9,302 bases of DNA, taken from assembly GCA_045863035.1 (NCBI GenBank), contig BTUV01000106.1, positions 1 to 9,302 of the forward strand, given 5' to 3'. Shown piece after piece: positions 1 through 5,204 of this stretch. The notes beneath the pieces were generated by a model. It made no database searches and was not told the origin of the DNA. It saw only the letters and a program-made list of their open reading frames with translations. This DNA comes from H2-BAC3 sp045863035 (GTDB taxonomy: Bacteria; Bacteroidota; Ignavibacteria; Ignavibacteriales; Ignavibacteriaceae). Each line of letters begins with the position of its first letter. Position 1 is the stretch's first letter. Made by a program: the position numbers and the translations under genes.

Positions 1-27
1 CGTTTATTTAAATCCGTATTGGAAAGA

Positions 28-100
28 GGGGGCTTCGGAATTGTTCATTGCAGATTCTTAATTCTTCATTGATTCCCGGGGGCTTCCGGAATTCTCATTG
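28..100. repeat. Imperfect direct repeat, two 23-base copies
   Basis: Bases 28-50 and 78-100 both start GGGGGCTTC and end TCATTG, and they differ only by one-base insertions and deletions in the middle. The spacer between them is rich in ATTCTT and TTCATTG phrases. This looks like noncoding low-complexity spacer DNA; no function is evident. Confidence 0.5.
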
Positions 101-284
101 TACCTTGTTTATCTGAGAAGTATAACAAATACAAGTGAGGAAATTTAGAAGATCATTGTTGAGGATACCGCAACCGGGCAAACTTTCCGCAAACATTCCG
201 GAACAAGCCAGGATTCTAAGCCGATATTGTCACTTCTGAAATAAAATGCGGCATACTAATCGGCAGAAGTCAGGAGATTACATT

Positions 285-308
285 AAAAACGAATGCACGG
301 CAATGCAT
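285..308 (-). terminator. Weak intrinsic terminator of the HAD phosphatase gene
   Basis: Read on the minus strand, ATGCA pairs with TGCAT (bases 293-308) around a 6-base loop, and five T residues follow (289-285) three bases after the stem. It lies 13 bases past the stop codon of the phosphatase gene. The stem is short, so termination may be leaky or the hairpin may be fortuitous. Confidence 0.35.
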
Positions 309-320
309 CTTGGATTCCCC

Positions 321-971
321 TTAATGGATTACTTTTTTCAGTTCTTCTATCCGTTCAATAAGATAATCCGGATCTTCCCGCTTTAGCATTTCGTGAGTGC
401 GGTAGCCATAGGTAACCGCCGCGGTTCCGGCGCCCGCATTTTTTCCGCAGCGTATATCAAGCTCCGAGTCGCCAACCATAAGTGTTTCTTCGGGTGTGAC
501 TAATAATTCACGCATGATATACTGCAACGGTTCGGGAGAGGGCTTAACTGCTATACCCGGTCTCCTCCCCATGATAAAATCAAAATGTGTATCAAGCTTA
601 AAGGCGTGAAGTATCTTTTCTGCCTGATCCTGTGCTTTGGTAGTCAGAAGCGCTGTTTTTCGCTTTAACTTTTTGAGATGCAGGAGCAAATCTTCAACCC
701 CCTCATATAAAGTAGTCTCTGGCAGATAATCAAAATAGAATCCTTTATAGATATGGATAAAATCTTCAAGATTACCCACATCAATATGCAGATCATCAAA
801 AATCTCCTGAAAATGAGCGCCTATACGAGAGTCAAGCTGCTGCTTTTCAATAGTATAGTCCATCCCCAGCTCCCGGAAGGTACGGTGAGTTGATTTATAT
901 ATCGTTGTCGAGGAGTCTGTCAGTGTTCCGTCCAGATCAAAGACAACCAGTTTAGGTGATATACGATGCAT
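321..971 (-). CDS. HAD-superfamily hydrolase, phosphoglycolate phosphatase-like
   Basis: This 216-residue protein is probably a cytoplasmic phosphatase acting on a small phosphorylated metabolite such as 2-phosphoglycolate or pyrophosphate. The HAD motifs are all present: motif I FDLDGT at residues 11-16 (nucleophile D12, general acid/base D14), motif II threonine T110 in LLTTK, motif III lysine K143 in KPSPEP, and motif IV GDSELD at 167-172 (Mg-binding D168 and D172). Residues about 17-90 form the helical C1 cap typical of the Gph/PpaX subfamily, and the length is normal. The ATG directly follows the TAA stop of the DUF2203 gene with no base between them and no Shine-Dalgarno sequence, so translation is probably coupled to that gene. 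Family assignment is strong; the substrate cannot be read from sequence, since Gph, PpaX and nucleotide phosphatases look alike. Confidence 0.9.
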   Translation of the reverse strand: MHRISPKLVVFDLDGTLTDSSTTIYKSTHRTFRELGMDYTIEKQQLDSRIGAHFQEIFDDLHIDVGNLEDFIHIYKGFYFDYLPETTLYEGVEDLLLHLKKLKRKTALLTTKAQDQAEKILHAFKLDTHFDFIMGRRPGIAVKPSPEPLQYIMRELLVTPEETLMVGDSELDIRCGKNAGAGTAAVTYGYRTHEMLKREDPDYLIERIEELKKVIH

Positions 972-1364
972 TTAATTCTGACTGTAAAAATATTCTTCAG
1001 GAATCATTTTACGGTCAGCATATCCATTCTGCACACTGTGGTAATAGCTGATACTTTCCTCATCACTCCGCCAGCAGAGATACACTTCTTCACCGTTAAA
1101 CATCGCCGGAAAATCAACCAGACCAAAAGTAAAATTCCAGTCTTTATAGAAGCAACCGATTTCCTCAAGCTCTTTCAGATACGTATCAATCTGTTCAAGC
1201 CGTGCAAGAAGGCGCGGGTCCTGATTAATCTCCTCCTCGGCAAGCTCTTCGGCAAGCAGCTTTATTTCCTTCCCTTCAACGAGAATATCTGCAACAATAC
1301 GCCGCACAAGCGGGAGCGTTTTAATTGCTTCTGCCGGGGTAAAATATCTTACAGCGGTTGTCAT
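972..1364 (-). CDS. DUF2203 family protein
   Basis: The 130-residue product matches the DUF2203 pattern throughout. It begins with a YFTPAEA segment and a run of charged helices (about 10-70), then has the GLVDFP motif at 81-86, EVYLCWR at 93-99, and a tyrosine/histidine segment near H109. The family is small, soluble and widespread, and I know of no established biochemical function. There is no signal peptide or membrane segment. The start ATG has a close AGGAA at 1369-1373, the best ribosome site for this gene. It is the first gene of a two-gene unit with the downstream HAD phosphatase, which starts right after its stop codon; this suggests coordinated expression but does not prove a shared role. 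Confidence 0.88.
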   Translation of the reverse strand: MTTAVRYFTPAEAIKTLPLVRRIVADILVEGKEIKLLAEELAEEEINQDPRLLARLEQIDTYLKELEEIGCFYKDWNFTFGLVDFPAMFNGEEVYLCWRSDEESISYYHSVQNGYADRKMIPEEYFYSQN

Positions 1365-1373
1365 GATGTTCCT

Positions 1374-1397
1374 GCCATTAAATTCTAATTCAATGGC
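1374..1397. promoter_or_regulatory. 24-bp imperfect palindrome, candidate operator or leader hairpin
   Basis: GCCATT at 1374-1379 and AATGGC at 1392-1397 are perfect inverted arms, and the centre continues the symmetry with AATT/AATT (1381-1384 and 1387-1390). In total 10 of 12 base pairs match. It sits between the predicted -7 element and the ribosome site of the DUF2203 gene. It could therefore be a repressor site at the transcription start, or a hairpin beside the ribosome site in the mRNA. Function is inferred. Confidence 0.4.
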
Positions 1398-1427
1398 AAA
1401 ATGAGGGATAAAGCAATGAAAGTCAAG
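1397..1427 (-). promoter_or_regulatory. Bacteroidetes-type promoter candidate for the DUF2203-HAD unit
   Basis: On the minus strand, CTTG (1427-1424) is followed after exactly 19 bases by TCATTTTG (1404-1397). This is one mismatch from the TAnnTTTG -7 element of the Bacteroidetes sigma factor, whose -33 element is TTTG or TTG at about this spacing. Transcription would start near 1390, about 25 bases before the ATG. Whether this host uses that promoter type is assumed. Confidence 0.4.
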
Positions 1428-1429
1428 TT

Positions 1430-1470
1430 AAAAAATGTAATCACGGCGGCTTTATCAGTATAGCCGCCGT
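1430..1470 (-). terminator. Intrinsic terminator downstream of the debranching-enzyme gene
   Basis: ACGGCGGCT (1443-1451) and AGCCGCCGT (1462-1470) make a perfect GC-rich 9-bp stem with a 10-base loop. On the minus strand six T residues (1435-1430) follow seven bases after the stem; the plus strand has no T run. This fits termination of the leftward transcript of the GH13 gene just before the DUF2203 promoter. The short gap between stem and T run makes it less than ideal. Confidence 0.6.
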
Positions 1471-1492
1471 TACCAAAAGGGGAAAGAAGAGA

Positions 1493-1520
1493 TGGGTGTG
1501 ATTTGAAACAACCACACCCA
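1493..1520 (-). terminator. Second stem-loop just after the debranching-enzyme stop codon
   Basis: TGGGTGTG (1493-1500) and CACACCCA (1513-1520) form a perfect 8-bp stem with a 12-base loop, 18 bases past the stop codon. On the minus strand the tail is a pyrimidine stretch (TCTCTTCTTTCC) rather than a clean T run. It may stabilise the 3' end or act with the next stem-loop. Confidence 0.4.
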
Positions 1521-1538
1521 CAATAGCGCAATCCGGAG

Positions 1539-3644
1539 TTATTTCTTCAGTTTAAGCAGCAATCCTGTTACCGGTTCAAGTTCTGCCTTTCCGCTCATTG
1601 TTCGCAGAGGAGTGACTCCGGCTTTAAGATGGTCAGCTAAAACTTCCCACTTGCCCGCGGGCAGTTTAAACTCCTGAGATTTTTTCTGATTCGCGTTAAA
1701 GAGTACCAAAAAATCATCACCGCCGTAACTCAGCGTATATCCGAGTGCAAAATGATTATCTGCCGGTACGTCCAAAAACGTAACATCTTCATACTCAGCA
1801 TGGCGGAAAGCAGGGAATGCGCCGCGGAGCGCAATGAGTCCCTTGTAATAGTCAAGCAGACTTTTATTCAGTTCGGCATGATCATAATTCAGATAATTGG
1901 TTTCATTATCTTTGTCATAAGAGTTGTGATCTATCATCCCCTTATGCTTATCCTGCTCAGTTATATTCAAAGGAATAATTTTAGAACGTCCATACTCCTG
2001 CCCTGAATGAATCATCGTTATCCCTTGTGAGGTCATCAGAAACATGGCAGCCAGTTTATTCAGCCGGCTTTGGGGCAGTGAAAGTTTTCTCACATCATCC
2101 GGTTTTTCAACCGGTTTGTCATGCGGAGCTTCACCAATTGCAATACGGATGAAATCACTCAGTGTATATCCATCATGTGCCTCAAGATAATTCACTGAAT
2201 GTTCCTTCTTTACAAACAGTCCATGTTTGTCACGTGAGAGAGTTCCGTTTACATAGCTTTTAATTCTGTCCGGATTATTGTTGCCGTACCATTTGCCAAA
2301 AATCCAGCCATGCCCATTTATCGGGTTTTCACCTTTTATGCCATTTCTAATCTGATCATTCCATGCACCCCATCCTCGCAGTGAAAAGCCCTGAGGGTCA
2401 TATCCGCCGCCCCATGGTTCGCATACGATAATCACATTCGGGTTAATCTTCTTTGCTTCGCGGATTACCAGTTCAATAGTTTCCCAGTCAAGCAGTTTGC
2501 CAAGATCAAAGCGGAAGCCGTCAACATGATATTCCTTCATCCAGTAAAGGATGCTTTCAACAATTAACCTGCGGGCCATAGGACGTTCGGTTTTGAAATC
2601 ATTTCCGCAATAGCTTTCAGCAATAAAGTTACCTTTTTCATCCAGCCGGAAATAATATTCTTTGTCAATTTCCTTGAAGTTGCCAAATTCATATTCGGAT
2701 ATATGATTATATACTACATCCATCACAACAGCAATGCCTTCTTTGTGGAATGCTTTCACCATCTGCTTGAAATCATTAACCTGTTTCCCCTTTTTGCCCT
2801 CCCACACATTCCAGGTCAACTGCTTCCAGTCTTCACTGTAATATGCTTCAGGTGCAAAAAATGCCGCAGTCATATATCCCCAGTGATTGCGCTCATACGG
2901 ATTCCATGTGTTTTTTCTTCCGGCAAATTGTTCATTGTAAGGAAGCTCTATATTCGCGAATTCCATCGCCGGCAGCAGTTCAACAGTATTAATACCAAGT
3001 GATTTTATATAATCAATACCTCCCCGTTTTCCTTTTTCAACCAGCCCGGTGTATGTTCCCTTTTTTTCAGCGCCCGAGGTGGGATGTGCAGTCATATCGC
3101 GGACGTGCATTTCATAAATAATCAAATCACGCCAATCCCGCTGAATCCAGGTATCGCCTTCCCAGTCAAAGTCCCCCTCTTTCATCACAATACCCCGGCG
3201 CGGGCTCATGTAGGTATTAAAAGTTGTAACAGCTTTTGCATAAGGGTCAAGAACGATGGTAGTATCCGCTACCTCCCAAAGCCCGGGATTGTAAACCTTA
3301 AATCCGTAATACAGACCATATTGCTCACCATCAATCGTTGTTTCCCAAACACCGTTATCGTCCCGGTTCATGGCAAACTCCCGCGCGCTCTTCAGCTCCG
3401 GCTTTTCAAACGTACAGAGCACCACTTTCTCCGCCTGAGGAGCAAACAGCCGGAAGACCGTATTTCCTGACTCGGTAAAAGCGCCGAGTTTTTTATCGGA
3501 GTAATACCTGTCTAATTCTTTGTCCTTTTCGGAGTGTCTGGGGGAGTGTGAGGGATGCCTGAGCGTATGGCTTTCAACAAATGTCAACGTTGCACCTGTG
3601 AATAGAGTAATAAAAATAGCTGCGAACAGAACGGCTTTTTTCAT
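1539..3644 (-). CDS. Exported GH13 glycogen/pullulan debranching enzyme (pullulanase/isoamylase type)
   Basis: The 701-residue product should hydrolyse alpha-1,6 branch points of glycogen, pullulan or starch-derived glucans. Residues 1-22 look like a signal peptide (MKK, then a hydrophobic stretch) with no lipobox cysteine, so it acts outside the cytoplasm or is N-terminally anchored; a short Ser/His-rich linker follows. Residues about 53-145 are a CBM48-like module (TVFRLFAPQAEKVVL). The GH13 barrel spans about 165-610. It has region I DVVYNH (309-314), nucleophile D380 in GFRFDLGKL, acid/base E409 in VIIVCEPWGG, and H490-D491 in LEAHDGYTL. A beta-sandwich tail spans about 620-700. The segment NHWGYM (253-258) and the HDG/TL form resemble isoamylase and GlgX more than the YNWGYDP signature of classical type I pullulanase, so the exact specificity is open. 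It is transcribed alone, with stem-loops after the stop codon. Confidence 0.85.
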   Translation of the reverse strand: MKKAVLFAAIFITLFTGATLTFVESHTLRHPSHSPRHSEKDKELDRYYSDKKLGAFTESGNTVFRLFAPQAEKVVLCTFEKPELKSAREFAMNRDDNGVWETTIDGEQYGLYYGFKVYNPGLWEVADTTIVLDPYAKAVTTFNTYMSPRRGIVMKEGDFDWEGDTWIQRDWRDLIIYEMHVRDMTAHPTSGAEKKGTYTGLVEKGKRGGIDYIKSLGINTVELLPAMEFANIELPYNEQFAGRKNTWNPYERNHWGYMTAAFFAPEAYYSEDWKQLTWNVWEGKKGKQVNDFKQMVKAFHKEGIAVVMDVVYNHISEYEFGNFKEIDKEYYFRLDEKGNFIAESYCGNDFKTERPMARRLIVESILYWMKEYHVDGFRFDLGKLLDWETIELVIREAKKINPNVIIVCEPWGGGYDPQGFSLRGWGAWNDQIRNGIKGENPINGHGWIFGKWYGNNNPDRIKSYVNGTLSRDKHGLFVKKEHSVNYLEAHDGYTLSDFIRIAIGEAPHDKPVEKPDDVRKLSLPQSRLNKLAAMFLMTSQGITMIHSGQEYGRSKIIPLNITEQDKHKGMIDHNSYDKDNETNYLNYDHAELNKSLLDYYKGLIALRGAFPAFRHAEYEDVTFLDVPADNHFALGYTLSYGGDDFLVLFNANQKKSQEFKLPAGKWEVLADHLKAGVTPLRTMSGKAELEPVTGLLLKLKK

Positions 3645-3659
3645 AGTGGTCGTTTCTTT

Positions 3660-3696
3660 TTTCTGAGCTTATGAATTTCTTAAAAAAGCTCAGGAA
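3660..3696. promoter_or_regulatory. Inverted repeat in the leader of the debranching-enzyme gene
   Basis: CTGAGCTT (3663-3670) and AAGCTCAG (3686-3693) are perfect inverted arms. Flanking pairs extend the stem to 11 bp (3660-3670 with 3686-3696) with one G-T wobble and a 15-base centre. It ends 15 bases upstream of the start codon. Neither strand has a terminator T run directly after it. It could be an operator or an mRNA leader hairpin that modulates expression; no regulator is identifiable. Confidence 0.4.
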
Positions 3697-3837
3697 TTTA
3701 CGGAAAATGAGGGGCTTTTTGAAGAGAAAAGACTGTTTCATCGCAAATACTCGCTCAGATCAGAATATAATTTCTTCAGCATGTAAATATTTAGAATCTG
3801 AATACCCGCTTACTCATTCACTCATTTACCGGCTCCT

Positions 3838-4231
3838 TCATTTTCCTAATTTCTGACCCTTTGCAGTCAGACGATATTTCTGCTTTTTACTGTTTGGCAT
3901 GTCAGGTATCGTTAATTTAATAAAGCCCGTCTCACTTGCCGGAAGAAGAGATTTTTTTCTGAAATTCTCCCTAAGAGCTAAGTTTAGCTTGTCTTGCAGT
4001 TCCCGTCGTGAATGTTCATCCGTAAAAACACCCAAAAGCTCCTTCACTTACGCGGTACTTGCGCGTCGCCAAAATATTCTTAAAATCTATCTAAACATCA
4101 CTTCTATGCCTGTTTTTAGCGGCTTCCACGTTACTTGCGCGGCGAAAAAATTACTGAAACGGATTACTTTGGGAATTACTTTTCGGGTGACTTGGGGGGT
4201 GACTTCCAAAAATCTATTAGTTTTTTGGGAA
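3838..4231 (-). pseudogene. Decayed C-terminal end of a Fic- or AlbA_2-type protein
   Basis: Read leftward in one frame from 4231, the sequence gives a linker with VTPQV-like repeats, then stops at about 4098 (TAG) and 4050 (TAA), then an intact 69-residue tail from a GTG at 4047 to the TGA at 3838. The tail has the winged-helix pattern seen at the C-terminus of many Fic-family and AlbA_2 (RecG-like ATP-binding) proteins: ELLGVF, SRRELQDKLNL, ENFRKKSLLPA, GFIKLTIPDMPNS, KQKYRLTAKG. In both families such a tail often follows TPQV-type linker repeats. The catalytic N-terminal part is missing; the nucleotidyltransferase gene lies directly upstream instead. A short product from the GTG is possible but has no good ribosome site. 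I read this as a broken remnant; which of the two families it came from cannot be decided. Confidence 0.7.
4149..4207. repeat. 12-base tandem repeat, about five degenerate units
   Basis: Units start at 4149, 4161, 4173, 4185 and 4197, each carrying TTACT or TGACT at the same place. On the minus strand they encode a four-residue repeat around V-T/I-P/R-Q/K, the linker repeat of Fic/AlbA_2-type proteins. Two more diverged TTACTTGCGCG-like units (near 4056 and 4132) lie further left and are out of phase. Confidence 0.65.
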
Positions 4232-4570
4232 CTACCCGCTCGCTGGTTCGTTCAAAACAAACTCTTCCTTGCGGCAATAAAATATCTTTCCTACACGTCT
4301 GATGTGAGCAATCAATTCAGCATTTGTTATCATTGAAATTTCTGTCAGATCAATTTTATAAGGAAGCAGAAGATCGTCAAGCTGCGTATCAATACGGCCT
4401 AACACATTTTGGAGATTTCCATGCTTTACAATGACTAAATCAATGTCAGAAGCTGGTCTGAAATTCCCTTTTGCCCTTGATCCATAGATAACCACAAGTT
4501 CAATCTCACTGAATTGGTTAAATACTCCGTTAATGGCTGAAATAACCTGGTCAGAAAGACCAAACATCAT
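4232..4570 (-). CDS. Minimal nucleotidyltransferase, MntA/HI0073-like antitoxin candidate
   Basis: The 112-residue protein belongs to the minimal nucleotidyltransferase (MNT) family of the DNA polymerase beta superfamily. It has the signature GSX10DXD exactly: G30-S31, ten residues, then D42 and D44 in SDIDL; the third acidic residue is D74 in YKIDLTE. In characterised HepT-MntA pairs, the MntA enzyme adds AMP groups to a tyrosine of the HEPN toxin and so neutralises it. The gene follows the HEPN gene with a 4-base overlap (two ATGs in tandem at 4570 and 4567 across the HEPN stop) and has a good AGGAAG site at 4577-4582 inside the upstream gene, which favours the first ATG. The C-terminus (about the last ten residues) runs into the boundary with the pseudogene and may be a recent extension. 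Family call is strong; antitoxin role is inferred from the pair. Confidence 0.85.
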   Translation of the reverse strand: MMFGLSDQVISAINGVFNQFSEIELVVIYGSRAKGNFRPASDIDLVIVKHGNLQNVLGRIDTQLDDLLLPYKIDLTEISMITNAELIAHIRRVGKIFYCRKEEFVLNEPASG

Positions 4571-4986
4571 GTTTTACTTCCTAACTCATTCATCGTCTCT
4601 TTCAACGTAACAAATAACGGGAAATACTGTTTAACTATTTTATTTTGAAGTTCTAAAACTATTTCTTCATTATAGGTATGTAATGAGATACTCCTGCTGC
4701 GAATCATCTCCATCCAGGAAAAACCATTTGTTATTAGACCACTTGAAAATGCTTCTCTAACTGCGTCCCGGAGGCCGATGATCGAAGTGATACCTTGAAA
4801 TATAAGATAGTCTTTCATCAGATTCCAGGCAAGTTCATGCGTTAGCTCAAACCTTTTAATAAGACCTTCCTCTTCAAGATCACTAAGTTCTCTCTGGCTG
4901 CTGAGCAGAATTGCCTCTTCTAAAAGAGCAAGTGCCTTAACGTAATTATGCAGTCGCTGTTCCCAGCGGATATCAAGATTGTCCAT
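4567..4986 (-). CDS. HEPN-type nucleotidyltransferase substrate-binding protein (HI0074 family), HepT-like toxin candidate
   Basis: The 139-residue, mostly helical protein matches the HI0074/NTase_sub_bind family: WEQRLHNYVKALALLEEA at the N-terminus, RFELTHELAWNLMKDYL (45-61) and GLRDAVREAF (71-80). It also carries R98-SISL-H103-T-Y105, which fits the RX4HXY motif of HepT toxins exactly; R and H are the RNase catalytic residues and the Y is the AMP acceptor. The usual polar residue after R is serine here rather than asparagine or aspartate. It is the first gene of a pair with the nucleotidyltransferase and overlaps it by four bases. The ATG has no clear Shine-Dalgarno sequence. HI0074-type proteins were first described as substrate-binding partners of HI0073 enzymes, so a non-toxic role is possible. 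Confidence 0.83.
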   Translation of the reverse strand: MDNLDIRWEQRLHNYVKALALLEEAILLSSQRELSDLEEEGLIKRFELTHELAWNLMKDYLIFQGITSIIGLRDAVREAFSSGLITNGFSWMEMIRSRSISLHTYNEEIVLELQNKIVKQYFPLFVTLKETMNELGSKT

Positions 4987-5068
4987 AAACGCACATCATT
5001 AAATGCAGTGTTCAATTTCATTATCTGGTAAAATACTTAATTAACCCGACTCGAAAAAAACATTGGGG

Positions 5069-5108
5069 GACCGAAAACTACCGTCGCTGTAATATCTGAT
5101 TTTCGGTC
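5069..5108. promoter_or_regulatory. Inverted repeat between the divergent HEPN and aldehyde dehydrogenase genes
   Basis: GACCGAAAA (5069-5077) and TTTTCGGTC (5100-5108) are perfect 9-bp arms around a 22-base centre. Three further G-C pairs (5066-5068 with 5111-5113) are possible past a two-base bulge. The spacer from 4987 to 5204 is otherwise gene-free and must hold promoters in both directions. The repeat is not followed by T residues in either direction, so an operator or leader structure is more likely than a terminator. Confidence 0.35.
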
Positions 5109-5176
5109 ATCCCTGCTTTGAGAAACCCTTCCCACCACACCCCCCGAAATACAGGAATTTATTCCTCATTTCGTGT

Positions 5177-5184
5177 TATTTTTG
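5177..5184 (+). promoter_or_regulatory. Possible -7 element of the aldehyde dehydrogenase promoter
   Basis: TATTTTTG matches the Bacteroidetes TAnnTTTG element at all six fixed positions and would place the transcript start about 15 bases before the ATG at 5205. No TTG lies at the expected distance upstream (around 5155), so the support is weak. Confidence 0.3.
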
Positions 5185-5204
5185 ATCAGTAAAACCTGAT
5201 TTTT

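Larger units (their letters stand above)
1..320. other. Intergenic region without a convincing gene
   Basis: No frame here gives a protein I can support. Two frames are open from the left edge (stops near base 60-75), so the tail of a gene outside the window cannot be excluded, but neither resembles a family I know. The stretch holds a 23-base imperfect direct repeat (28-50 and 78-100), an 11-base tandem duplication (178-199), and a weak terminator for the phosphatase gene (285-308). Confidence 0.6.

Noticed and set aside
1..75. Frames open from the left edge, possible C-terminus of an outside gene
   Set aside because: Only 19-24 codons, no recognisable motif, and the sequence consists of low-complexity spacer repeats.
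966..1388. 140-codon plus-strand frame opposite the DUF2203 gene
   Set aside because: The minus strand encodes a clear DUF2203 protein; this frame is its shadow.
3671..3856. 61-codon plus-strand frame upstream of the debranching-enzyme gene
   Set aside because: It begins inside the leader inverted repeat, is low-complexity and basic, has no ribosome site, and overlaps the pseudogene tail on the other strand.
3899..4336. 145-codon plus-strand frame opposite the pseudogene
   Set aside because: It is the antisense reading of the recognisable winged-helix tail and nucleotidyltransferase end; composition is not protein-like.
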